NCBI GenBank assembly: GCA_002733885.1
Contig: NVXJ01000002.1
Span: 60,025-110,775, forward strand
DNA: 50,751 nucleotides
Origin: Arcobacter sp.
Lineage (GTDB): Bacteria; Campylobacterota; Campylobacteria; Campylobacterales; Sulfurimonadaceae
Reading direction: 5' to 3'
The notes beneath the pieces were generated by a model that worked only from the letters and a program-made list of their open reading frames with translations, made no database searches and had not been told where the DNA came from. How positions within the stretch are numbered: position 1 is the stretch's first letter; the number at the start of each line of letters is the position of its first letter. The position numbers were made by a program, and so were the translations under genes. Below are positions 20,052 to 29,030 of this stretch, piece by piece.

Positions 20052-21398
20052 ATGGCCAAGAAAAAGAAAGTTTTATTTGAATGTCAGCACTGTGGTTTGA
20101 CCTCTGCTAAGTGGATGGGAAAATGTACCAACTGTGGTACATGGGATTCCTTAGTTGAGCTTAATGAACAAGAACAAGAGATTGTAAAACTTACTTCAAA
20201 GACTTCGGGTTCAAGTAAGGCCAAGGCTATTACAGAAATCCTTGAAACTGAGGTTGAGAGGTTTTCTTCTAATGATGATGAATTAGACCTTGTTCTTGGG
20301 GGTGGAATTGTTCCGGGTTCACTTACTCTTATTGGGGGAAGTCCTGGTGTTGGAAAGTCAACCCTACTTTTAAAAATCGCTTCTAACCTTGCTAAACAAG
20401 GTAAAAATGTTTTATATGTAACAGGGGAAGAGTCAGAAGGCCAAATTAAACTTCGTGCCAATAGACTTGATGCCAATAATAAAAACCTTTATTTACTAAG
20501 TGAAATACGCTTAGAGCAGGTACTTTTAGAACTTACCGAGCGTTCTTATGAATGTATTATTATTGACTCTATTCAGACCTTATATTCTGACGCCATTTCT
20601 TCTGCTCCGGGTTCCGTTACTCAAGTAAGGCAAATAACCTTTGATCTTATGCGTATTGCTAAAGAAAAGAAGATTGCAATTTTTCTAATTGGTCATATTA
20701 CAAAAGAAGGTTCCATTGCAGGACCACGTGTACTAGAGCATATGGTAGATACCGTTTTATACTTTGAAGGTGATTCTTCTCAGGAATTAAGAATTCTTCG
20801 TGGTTTTAAAAACCGTTTTGGACCCACCTCTGAAATAGGTGTTTTTGAGATGAAGGCAGAAGGACTCGTTTCTGCAAAAAATATATCCTCACGTTTTTTC
20901 TCTAAAACAAATGCCCAACCGGGTTCAGCACTCACTGTTATTATGGAAGGTTCTAGACCTATTATCTTAGAAGTACAAGCCCTTGTATCTGAATCTCACG
21001 CACCAAATCCTAAACGTCAAGCAACAGGATTTGAAAATAACAGGCTAAACATGCTTCTTGCCTTACTAGAACGAAAACTAGAAATACCTCTAAATCAATA
21101 TGATGTGTTTATCAATATAACAGGTGGTATCAAAATCACAGAAACCTCTGCTGACTTAGCAATACTAGCCGCCATCATCAGTAGCTTTAGAAACAGAGCC
21201 ATTTCAAAAGAAACCATTTTCATAGGTGAAGTATCCCTAGTAGGCGATGTAAGAGAAGTCTACCAACTAGACCCAAGACTAAAAGAATCCGCCTTACACA
21301 AGTTTTCAAAGGCCCTAATAGCAAAAAAACCCGCCGACACCTTTGGTATTAAATGTTATGAGGTAAACGAGGTAAGTAAGCTTATTGATTGGATGTGA
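20052..21398 (+). CDS. radA: DNA repair protein RadA
   Basis: Zinc finger CQHCGLTSAKWMGKCTNCGTW, GGSPGVGKSTLLLK, KNRFGPTSEIGVFEM. Confidence 0.97.
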   Translation: MAKKKKVLFECQHCGLTSAKWMGKCTNCGTWDSLVELNEQEQEIVKLTSKTSGSSKAKAITEILETEVERFSSNDDELDLVLGGGIVPGSLTLIGGSPGVGKSTLLLKIASNLAKQGKNVLYVTGEESEGQIKLRANRLDANNKNLYLLSEIRLEQVLLELTERSYECIIIDSIQTLYSDAISSAPGSVTQVRQITFDLMRIAKEKKIAIFLIGHITKEGSIAGPRVLEHMVDTVLYFEGDSSQELRILRGFKNRFGPTSEIGVFEMKAEGLVSAKNISSRFFSKTNAQPGSALTVIMEGSRPIILEVQALVSESHAPNPKRQATGFENNRLNMLLALLERKLEIPLNQYDVFINITGGIKITETSADLAILAAIISSFRNRAISKETIFIGEVSLVGDVREVYQLDPRLKESALHKFSKALIAKKPADTFGIKCYEVNEVSKLIDWM

Positions 21399-21477
21399 GT
21401 TCGGAAAATTAAACGCCCACTTCTGGGCGTTTATCCGAACGAAACCGTAGGGGATGTGCCGAAGGCTTAACATCAAT
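21399..21477 (+). repeat. Structured intergenic repeat, copy A
   Basis: GTTCGGA..TAAACGCCCA-CTTC-TGGGCGTTTA..TCCGAAC hairpin followed by ACGAAACCGTAGGGGATGTGCCGAAGGCTTAACATCAAT. Confidence 0.65.
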
Positions 21478-21505
21478 AAAAAAAGCGAAGCTTTCTCCAC
21501 TAAAA

Positions 21506-21585
21506 GTGAACGACACCTGCGTGTCGTTCACCTGTGCGAAACCGAAGGTGATGTGCCCCCTGGCACCACCGAAGGCCTAAGCAAT
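21506..21585 (+). repeat. Structured intergenic repeat, copy B
   Basis: GTGAACGACAC-CTGC-GTGTCGTTCAC, 4 nt, GCGAAACCGAA, second hairpin GGTG-at-GTGCC-CCCT-GGCAC-CACC, GAAGGCCTAAGCAAT. Confidence 0.7.
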
Positions 21586-21813
21586 TCAAGAAGTAAAACC
21601 TCTTCTTTCCAAAAATGAACCAACATCCGCCTAATATAAAAAATACAAGGCATTAACTACCTAAAAACACCCCTCTTTATCTATCCTACATTTCCAAAAC
21701 AACACAAAAACCACAAACTTTAAATCATCACTCCAAAACTATACAAATTCACTACTCAGATTTATCATTTCTCTAGTATAATCTAAATATATATACTATT
21801 AAGGACTACTTTC

Positions 21814-22086
21814 ATGAATAAATGTGGTATCGACGCGGAATACAGAGGAGAAGAACGTTATTCTAAACTTTCTCTAGCCTACGCAAATGCTGAAGAAGAA
21901 AAAAAGATTAATGATGCCTTTGATGAAGTGACTTCAAAATATACTATTCAACCACAAACCTATATTTCTGATATTACTGATGGTCGTAAGGTTCTTGTTA
22001 TTGAATATCATGATGATTATGATAGAGATGCAGGTACAATCTTTGAAGAAATAATGAAAAAACTTGATATCAAAGAATGTAGTTAA
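21814..22086 (+). CDS. Hypothetical protein (90 aa)
   Basis: ORF MNKCGIDAEYRGEERYSKLSLAYANAEEEKK..., preceded by AAGGA RBS-like sequence. Confidence 0.7.
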   Translation: MNKCGIDAEYRGEERYSKLSLAYANAEEEKKINDAFDEVTSKYTIQPQTYISDITDGRKVLVIEYHDDYDRDAGTIFEEIMKKLDIKECS

Positions 22087-22388
22087 TCGCCTTAAACAAA
22101 GATACAAATAGTACTAGATACAAGGGCCTTCATGGTCCATTCTACCCCACTTGTAAAAAACAGCAATAGTAGCTAAAACAATCAACTAAGGTATTGAGAC
22201 AGGACTTAATCTCTTATACTAAAATAAAAAAATTTATAGAAGATTTTCTATTATCTTATTCCTCTTTGGCTTACTTTTTATCAATTCTAACTAAAATACA
22301 AAGATTATCTTTGAAACTTCTTAGCAGACCTTCACAAAGCTCGTTTCTTCGCTATAATGTAATCAACTAACCAATCAGGAGACCTTAA

Positions 22389-22913
22389 ATGGCTGAAGAA
22401 GAAAATACTGAAGAAACAAATAACGATACTGCCGAACCAAAAAAATCAAATAACCTTGTTTTAATTATTATTGCTGTTGTTCTAGTTCTAGTCTTAGCCA
22501 TTGTTGGCGTTGTCGTTGTTATGCTTGCAGGTGGTGATGATGCACCACAATCAGCGCAAAGCCAGCAAAGTGCAAAAAATAAGCCAATGAAACTTATGGA
22601 TTCAATGGAAGTTGGACCAATGTTTCCTTTAGATACTTTTACAGTCAACCTACTTAGTGACAGTGGAAGACGTTACTTAAAAGTACAAATGAACTTAGAA
22701 CTAGATGACGAAGAATTAGCAGCAGAGCTTGAAAGTAAAACAGCGGTGGTAAGAGATGTATGTATACGCTTATTATCTTCTAAAACATTAGAAGAAATTT
22801 CCACTGCAAAAGGGAAAGATAAGCTTAAAGAACAAATTGTTAATCAGCTTAACTTGCGTATGCGTGATGGAAATATCAGAAATGTGTACTTTACAGAGTT
22901 TGTAGTCCAATAG
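22389..22913 (+). CDS. fliL: Flagellar basal body-associated protein FliL
   Basis: Single N-terminal TM, FPLDTFTVNLLSDSGRRYLKVQMNLELDD, C-terminal VYFTEFVVQ. Confidence 0.93.
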   Translation: MAEEENTEETNNDTAEPKKSNNLVLIIIAVVLVLVLAIVGVVVVMLAGGDDAPQSAQSQQSAKNKPMKLMDSMEVGPMFPLDTFTVNLLSDSGRRYLKVQMNLELDDEELAAELESKTAVVRDVCIRLLSSKTLEEISTAKGKDKLKEQIVNQLNLRMRDGNIRNVYFTEFVVQ

Positions 22914-22914
22914 A

Positions 22915-23271
22915 TTGATTGGCATAGACCTAATAAAGACACCAAGAATGAAGGGCTCTATTGAGCGCTTCGGAAACAAGTTTTTAAACCGCTTTTTATC
23001 CCCTGAAGAAATCTTACTTATTAAAGACCATAAAACGGCTGCCGGCTTTTGGGCTGCTAAAGAAGCTTGTTCAAAAGCCTTAGGTTGTGGAATAGGCAAG
23101 GAATGTGGTTTTCAAGATATAAAGATAAGTAAAACAGCTAAGGGTGCACCTCATATAAGCCTTTCACAAAGACTTATAAAAGACTATAAGATTAATGATA
23201 TATCTGTTTCTATCACTCATGATGGGGACTACGCCATGGCCGTTGTTGCTATTGAAACTACGAAAAGCTAA
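22915..23271 (+). CDS. acpS: Holo-[acyl-carrier-protein] synthase
   Basis: IGIDLIKTPRM ... FLSPEE ... FWAAKEACSKALG ... VSITHDGDYAMAVV; TTG start abutting the fliL stop. Confidence 0.93.
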   Translation: MIGIDLIKTPRMKGSIERFGNKFLNRFLSPEEILLIKDHKTAAGFWAAKEACSKALGCGIGKECGFQDIKISKTAKGAPHISLSQRLIKDYKINDISVSITHDGDYAMAVVAIETTKS

Positions 23272-23472
23272 TCAACCACCACCTACAAAGTCCAGTAACT
23301 CTATCTTGTCACCATCATTTAAAAGGTGTTCGTTCCAAGACTCTTGTTTAACAATATTCATATTAACAGCTGCTGCCATCACCTTATCGACTATACCTAA
23401 GTCATTCATCATCTCTAAAAGTGTTATTTCTTCTTGATATACCTTATCTTCACCATTTACTATAAGCTTCAT
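23272..23472 (-). CDS. thiS: Sulfur carrier protein ThiS
   Basis: 66 aa beta-grasp-like protein ending GG(G): DKIELLDFVGGG. Confidence 0.85.
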   Translation of the reverse strand: MKLIVNGEDKVYQEEITLLEMMNDLGIVDKVMAAAVNMNIVKQESWNEHLLNDGDKIELLDFVGGG

Positions 23473-23617
23473 TCTATTTCTCCATAATTATTATATTGTC
23501 AATATTATTTGCGAAAGTATAGCACTTCTTTGGAGTAAATTCTAATAGTCATCATACTAAAACTGAAATTAATGGGGCACCTGGTCGTATTTTAGTACCC
23601 CTTACAAATTAGAAGCT

Positions 23618-24610
23618 TTAGGCCTGCTGTCTAAAAGACATCATCTTAAAGCGTTCCCCTAAAAAGTCAGGTAAAAACAGTGGCTTGGCGCGTTCTATCT
23701 CATAGGTGTACATTTCTTCACCACCCTGCTCTTTTAACATTTCTAAGAGCTCCAATAAGCCCATATCAATAAGGGCCAAGGCCTGAGTCTTATATGAGGT
23801 CATTTCAATGTCTGCCTCGGCGTAGGCATCTTTTAAGTGCTCAAAACAAACATCATAAGTGATATCGCAATCGCAAAACACATCAGATAGATTTAAATCT
23901 TCATCAAAAAGAGGAATTACCTTATGTTCTTTATATATGCGTATGGAAAAATCAGGTCTTGCCTGCATCTCTCCATAATCATAAGTCATAAACTCAAAGG
24001 TCTTTGCCGCAGACTTCATCTCTAAGGCAAATGCTTCATAACCCAAGGCTATTTCGCCCTTATCCTTATGATACTTCTTTGCTTTTTCACTTACCCAAGC
24101 GTTTTCTTCCTCAAAAATAATCTTTCCTTCTTTCATAGTACCTATTTTATCTTTATAAATAAGCTCACATGAAAAGGCATCAAAAATTTCATTGGCTATA
24201 AAAAAAGCCGATTCTAGATTAAGTTCACTTAAGGATCTAACATGAGAAAGCTTAACAACGTCTCCAAAAGATTCTTCAAAATATTTATCTTGCGTCTCTT
24301 GTAAAAAGTCAAATTTTTCTACTGTTATAAAAGAAAGTGTATCTAAGAGTTCAGGTCTTAGTGTATAGATAAACTGCACTATGTCAGCCGATAAATAACC
24401 CTTATGCGCGCCAATCTCACAGATTGTGGTATTTGAAGGCAAAAAGCCCTCATCTATTAAAGAAATAATATGCTTAGCTATACTACCTCCAAAATATTTA
24501 GAAGTAGATACAGAGGTATAAAAGTCACCCTCTTTTCCAATTTCTTTATATTTTGTATAATATCCATCTTGACCATACAGCCAATCATACATATATTCAC
24601 TAAACTTCAT
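23618..24610 (-). CDS. SAM-dependent methyltransferase, MidA/NDUFAF7 (COG1565/DUF185) family
   Basis: GDFYTSVSTSKYFGGSIAKHI ... ICEIGAHKGYLSADI ... FIANEIFDAFSCE. Confidence 0.8.
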   Translation of the reverse strand: MKFSEYMYDWLYGQDGYYTKYKEIGKEGDFYTSVSTSKYFGGSIAKHIISLIDEGFLPSNTTICEIGAHKGYLSADIVQFIYTLRPELLDTLSFITVEKFDFLQETQDKYFEESFGDVVKLSHVRSLSELNLESAFFIANEIFDAFSCELIYKDKIGTMKEGKIIFEEENAWVSEKAKKYHKDKGEIALGYEAFALEMKSAAKTFEFMTYDYGEMQARPDFSIRIYKEHKVIPLFDEDLNLSDVFCDCDITYDVCFEHLKDAYAEADIEMTSYKTQALALIDMGLLELLEMLKEQGGEEMYTYEIERAKPLFLPDFLGERFKMMSFRQQA

Positions 24611-24646
24611 TTTCTAAGCCTTTTATTTTATCTATCAGTAAGATAT

Positions 24647-25873
24647 TTAGGTGTTATTATTAATTAATTTTTCATATAAATTTAAAAGTTCTAACTGCTT
24701 ATCAAGTTCAAATATCTTTTGCTCAACCTTCTCAATTTCTACAGAGTTTTTCAAATTTTGCACATCATACTGGGTCTTATACCCAGCTGTATATAGTTGC
24801 TGTGTGTCACTTAAAAGCGTGGCATAAAGTGTTTCATTTTCCTTTGATAAGGCTATCTTTTTTTGAAAGTTTTTTAAATTTTCACTCACTTGTTCATATA
24901 AGGCAAGAAGCTCACGTTTTTTATCTTCTACAAGGACTAAGGACTTAAGATATTGAACCTGAGCCGACTCCACATCTCTAAGGCTATTAAAATCTATAGG
25001 CATACTTGCCTTTAAGCCATAATTATAATAAGCCGTTTCAGGAGGACTTGGTACGTTTGACCCAGCAAAAGAAGGATTTTCTAGCTTATCCCAATTATAT
25101 CCCGCTGTTATACTCACTGTAGGTAAATACTTAGATAAGGTTACATCCTTATTATATAAGTTCTTTTCACCCTCACTTTGCACCTGTTTAACATCAATAT
25201 TATTTTCTAAAAAGTTTTCTTGACTTATGAGGTCTAAGGAAGGGACTCTTGCTTCCTCATAATTCAAGTCACTAATTGCACCAAACTTTGAGATTAGACG
25301 TTCTTGATTTGTTTGCAAATCATATAAGGTCTGTGTCACCTTATTCTTTTCAATAATCGCATTATTTAAAAAACCAGAATCAAGTTGTCCGTTTAAATAT
25401 TGCTCTTTTTTTTGTTCTAAGTTAATACGTGAATTATCAATTTGAAGTTCTTGTTTAGTAATACTTAAACGACCTTGTTTAATTTGCATAAGCAAGGACA
25501 CTGCGTCTTTAATCATCTTTCTTTTGGCCACGTCTATACTGTACTTATTATAAGCGTAAGAGGCCTGTGCAAATTTTATCCCATAATAAATACCACCACT
25601 TTTAAAGATAGGTTGGTCCATGACAATAGCCGCATTTTGCGTCTTTTGTGTAGGAGAACCTGTTTCATTATAAGGGTTACTTTTAGAGATAGAATAACGC
25701 AATTGTAAGGGCTGAATCCAAGAATCTCTTAACTTCTTTTTTTCTAAAAGACTTTTTTCATAATCATAAGAATATTCTTTTGTCTTAAGATCTGAAATAT
25801 AAGATTGGAGGTCTAAGTCTTGAGCATTAAGAATACTTATTAAGGCAAGGTTATAAAGAAGAAAGTGCTTCAT
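24647..25873 (-). CDS. TolC-family outer membrane efflux protein
   Basis: Signal peptide; long helical repeats; LKASMPIDFNSLRDVESAQVQYLKS typical of OEP proteins. Confidence 0.85.
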   Translation of the reverse strand: MKHFLLYNLALISILNAQDLDLQSYISDLKTKEYSYDYEKSLLEKKKLRDSWIQPLQLRYSISKSNPYNETGSPTQKTQNAAIVMDQPIFKSGGIYYGIKFAQASYAYNKYSIDVAKRKMIKDAVSLLMQIKQGRLSITKQELQIDNSRINLEQKKEQYLNGQLDSGFLNNAIIEKNKVTQTLYDLQTNQERLISKFGAISDLNYEEARVPSLDLISQENFLENNIDVKQVQSEGEKNLYNKDVTLSKYLPTVSITAGYNWDKLENPSFAGSNVPSPPETAYYNYGLKASMPIDFNSLRDVESAQVQYLKSLVLVEDKKRELLALYEQVSENLKNFQKKIALSKENETLYATLLSDTQQLYTAGYKTQYDVQNLKNSVEIEKVEQKIFELDKQLELLNLYEKLINNNT

Positions 25874-27038
25874 CTAAACGCTTAAACCCTTCTATGATTT
25901 CTTCATCACTAATCGTCAAAGGTGGTAAAAATCGCAAGGTATTTCGTCCTGCCTTAAGCATTAGTAGGCCCTTATCATGTGTGGCCTTAATAATATTAGC
26001 TAAGGTCTCAGCATTTTTCACACGTAAACCTCTCATCAAACCAAAGCCTACACTTGAGGTAAATAAATTTCTATTATTTGAAAAAACTTCTTCTAATTTT
26101 GCCTCAAATTTTATAAAGGTTCTGTCTAACTCCCCTGAGTCTTTAAGTTCTGACAAAATATCCATAACGGTATTTGATGCAGCCGTTGAAAGGTAATTTC
26201 CTCCAAAGGTAGATCCATGATCCCCTGGGGTAAGAACTTCTTTTTTAGAGGTCATCACAACACCAATAGGAACACCTCCCCCAAGGCCTTTTGCAAGTGT
26301 AATAATATCAGGTGTAATCTCATACACATTTGAGGCTAAAAACTCACCCGTACGGTAAACACCTGTTTGTACTTCATCCACAATAAGTAAGATGTCTCTT
26401 GACTTTAACATCTTAGATAGAGCTTGAACCTTTGTCTTATCAAGGGGCTGAACACCACCCTCACCTTGAACAAGTTCAATCATAACCGCTACCGTATGGT
26501 CATCAATCATCCCTTCAATCGCGTCTATATCACTAGCATACGTAAAGCCATCAGGAAAGGGACCAAAATAATTATGCATCACTTCTTGACCTGTTGCTTT
26601 TAAGGCCGTAATAGTACGTCCATGAAAAGACTGGTCTAAGGTAATAATTTTATATCTCTTCGTTTCGCCTTCTATCTCACCATACTTACGTGCAATTTTA
26701 ATAGCGCCTTCATTTGATTCAGCCCCTGAATTTGCGAAAAAACATTGCATGTCATATCCACTAAGGGAAACAATGCGCTGTGCACATTTAGCCTGTGGCT
26801 CTATAACATAAAGGTTTGAGATATGGGTGATACTGCTAACTTGATCACAAATGGCCTTGCTAACCTTATCATTAGCATGACCAACACTAACAACGCCTAT
26901 GCCTGAAGTGAAATCTATATAGTCATTACCCTTATCATCTTTTAAAGTTGCATTTTTTCCAGATACGAAGTTTGTATAGTTACGTCCATAAGTGGGGATA
27001 ATATATTTTTTATCTAATTCTTGTAAGTTGTTTTTCAT
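25851..27038 (-). CDS. argD: Acetylornithine aminotransferase (class III aminotransferase)
   Basis: FTSGIGVVSVGHAND, FANSGAESNEGAIKIARKYG, VDEVQTGVYRTG, TLAKGLGGGVPIG, STFGGNYLSTAA. Confidence 0.92.
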   Translation of the reverse strand: MKNNLQELDKKYIIPTYGRNYTNFVSGKNATLKDDKGNDYIDFTSGIGVVSVGHANDKVSKAICDQVSSITHISNLYVIEPQAKCAQRIVSLSGYDMQCFFANSGAESNEGAIKIARKYGEIEGETKRYKIITLDQSFHGRTITALKATGQEVMHNYFGPFPDGFTYASDIDAIEGMIDDHTVAVMIELVQGEGGVQPLDKTKVQALSKMLKSRDILLIVDEVQTGVYRTGEFLASNVYEITPDIITLAKGLGGGVPIGVVMTSKKEVLTPGDHGSTFGGNYLSTAASNTVMDILSELKDSGELDRTFIKFEAKLEEVFSNNRNLFTSSVGFGLMRGLRVKNAETLANIIKATHDKGLLMLKAGRNTLRFLPPLTISDEEIIEGFKRLDEALSSL

Positions 27039-27048
27039 AGAGGATTCC

Positions 27049-27160
27049 TTATTTAGTTATTTTATTCAAAAAAAGGTGAAATTGTTCACCTTTTTTTGAA
27101 GTATCCTGATTTAGTTATTTTACTCAGAAGAAAAGTGAAGTTATTCACTCTGCTTCTGAG
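27049..27160 (-). repeat. Tandem duplication (58-bp period) of a 16-nt AT-rich motif plus hairpin
   Basis: TTATTTAGTTATTTTATTCA (27049-27068) and TGATTTAGTTATTTTACTCA (27107-27126), each leading into a hairpin. Confidence 0.75.
27065..27100 (-). terminator. Strong hairpin/terminator between adaptor gene and argD
   Basis: TTCAAAAAAAGGTGAA-ATTG-TTCACCTTTTTTTGAA, 16-bp perfect stem with U-run, potentially bidirectional. Confidence 0.8.
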
Positions 27161-27968
27161 GTATTTTAAATTCTATTTTATATAGTTTTGAAAATTGTTT
27201 TGGTGCCCTTATTAGTATCTCCGTCTTATATGAAGATATATGTTCTGTATCGCTTAGGGGCCAAATCTTATCAATTTTATATGTACTTTTTTCATTATTA
27301 AGATAAATTATTTTTTCTTTTATCCCTTCTAACTCATTAAGGTTTAAAAATATGGTTAGCTTAGCACGGGAGATATCAGCAACCTGAGCTAAATTCATTC
27401 CAGGGTTAACCACCTGTCCTTTTTTGACATATAACTCATATAAGACCATGCCCTTAGCCTTAATATGCTTATCTTTGATAGAACGTTTAAGTTGAGCTAG
27501 TCTTAACTCAGTATCATTAAGCCCGGAACTTATTGTTTCTAATTTTTCCAGGGTACTTAACTCAAGATTTTGTGTACTTGAAAGGTCAAAAAACTCTTTG
27601 TCTTTTTCAACACTTGATTTAATAGGAAGGTCTTTAATTCTTTCATAATTTTTATTTTTCTTTTCAATCATAATTGAAAGGTTATTTGCCATTTTTTTAT
27701 TAAGTTCTAAACTTTTTTGCAAGTTGATCTTTTTTGCTTTTAAAAGAAGTAATTCTTTTTGATCTAATTCATCATCAATGCGAATAAAACTAGCTGAACC
27801 AAGTATCTTACCTTCGAATCTTTCATCTGATTTAATAACCAGTCCTGAGACATTAGACTGCAAGGTGTACAAGAGATAAGGTTCAGCCTTTGAATAATAT
27901 TCAGAGCCCATTAAAAAAAGGCTTAAGCTTATAAATAATATTATACTTTTCATAAGATGATTATACAA
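27141..27968 (-). CDS. Efflux periplasmic adaptor (HlyD/MFP-like) protein
   Basis: Signal peptide, SNVSGLVIKSDERFEGKILGSASFIRIDDELDQKELLLLKAKK ... GMVLYELYVKKGQVVNPGMNLAQVADISRAKLTIFLN. Confidence 0.75.
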   Translation of the reverse strand: MYNHLMKSIILFISLSLFLMGSEYYSKAEPYLLYTLQSNVSGLVIKSDERFEGKILGSASFIRIDDELDQKELLLLKAKKINLQKSLELNKKMANNLSIMIEKKNKNYERIKDLPIKSSVEKDKEFFDLSSTQNLELSTLEKLETISSGLNDTELRLAQLKRSIKDKHIKAKGMVLYELYVKKGQVVNPGMNLAQVADISRAKLTIFLNLNELEGIKEKIIYLNNEKSTYKIDKIWPLSDTEHISSYKTEILIRAPKQFSKLYKIEFKIPQKQSE

Positions 27969-28079
27969 TAAATATTCTCTATATTAGGCTTCAAACATTT
28001 GTTTATTATCTATGCTATAATTATTTTCAATACGATATCTTTGTTAACGCAGCTTCAGATATTTTACTAAGGACTAAAC

Positions 28080-29030
28080 ATGTCATTAATGGACCACGTT
28101 GATGCTTCCACTCAACTCGCAAAAAACAATGAGGTACAACTTCTCGTTTTTAAGGCTTCAATGGGTGAAGACTCTCCCTACTACGCAATAAACGTTTTTA
28201 AAACACGAGAAGTAGTAGAGGCTAAGAATCATTTTCTTACTCAGATTCCTTCTTCTCACCCTTTTCTTGAGGGCACTATTGTCCTTCGAGGTGTACAAAT
28301 ACCTATCTTAAACCTACCCCTTTGGCTAGACCATCCTATCACTTATGAAGACCAAGAAAGTTCTAGACTCTTGATTTGTGACTTTAATGGTATTATTATT
28401 GGTCTACGTATTACTGAGGCCCACCGTGTTATTAAAAAGAATTGGTCTGATATGCATGCGCCTGATTCTTATAATATGAATGACCATGCAAAGGTTGTAA
28501 ATGATACACGATTAGAAGATGGTAGCATTTGTATGGTCTTAGACTTTGAGCAACTTTTAGCTGATGTTATACCTTCTGCCATGGTAAATGTGGACCAATC
28601 TCCTGAAAATATTCGTGATGTTATCATTCCCGAAAAACTACGTAATGGGAAACTTCTTATTGCAGAAGATTCAAAGGTTGCACAAAGACACTTACATCAA
28701 ATACTAACAAAGGCAGAAATTAATCATCAAATCTTTAATAATGGAAAGCTTCTTATGAATTATATTACTGCCCTTCCTGACAAGTCTATAATCCCCGCTA
28801 TTGTTACGGATATAGAAATGCCTGAGATGTCTGGGTTTACAGTTATTCGTTTATTAAAAGAAAGTCCGGAAACGGCTAATATTCCTATTATAGTTAATTC
28901 TTCTATGACGGGAGATAATAATAAGCGAGAGGCTGAGAGTTTAGGAGCAGATGGTTTTGTTAATAAAACAAAAAGTCATGATATTCTTCCCTTAGTCATA
29001 CAACTTATGGAAGAAAAAGGCTTAAGTTAA
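28080..29030 (+). CDS. cheV: Chemotaxis protein CheV (CheW-like + REC)
   Basis: CheW-like N-term (YYAINVFKTREVVE ... GTIVLRGVQIPILNLPLWL) and REC (LLIAEDSKVAQRHL, TDIEMPEMSGFTVI). Confidence 0.93.
   Translation: MSLMDHVDASTQLAKNNEVQLLVFKASMGEDSPYYAINVFKTREVVEAKNHFLTQIPSSHPFLEGTIVLRGVQIPILNLPLWLDHPITYEDQESSRLLICDFNGIIIGLRITEAHRVIKKNWSDMHAPDSYNMNDHAKVVNDTRLEDGSICMVLDFEQLLADVIPSAMVNVDQSPENIRDVIIPEKLRNGKLLIAEDSKVAQRHLHQILTKAEINHQIFNNGKLLMNYITALPDKSIIPAIVTDIEMPEMSGFTVIRLLKESPETANIPIIVNSSMTGDNNKREAESLGADGFVNKTKSHDILPLVIQLMEEKGLS

Noticed and set aside
21315-21500. 61-aa minus-strand ORF at the radA end
   Set aside because: Runs through the repeat A hairpin and radA coding sequence; composition looks like structural DNA read in frame, not protein.
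23556-23612. GGGGCAC...GTACCCC near the end of the methyltransferase gene as a terminator
   Set aside because: Long loop, mismatch in the stem and no U-tract; too weak to call.
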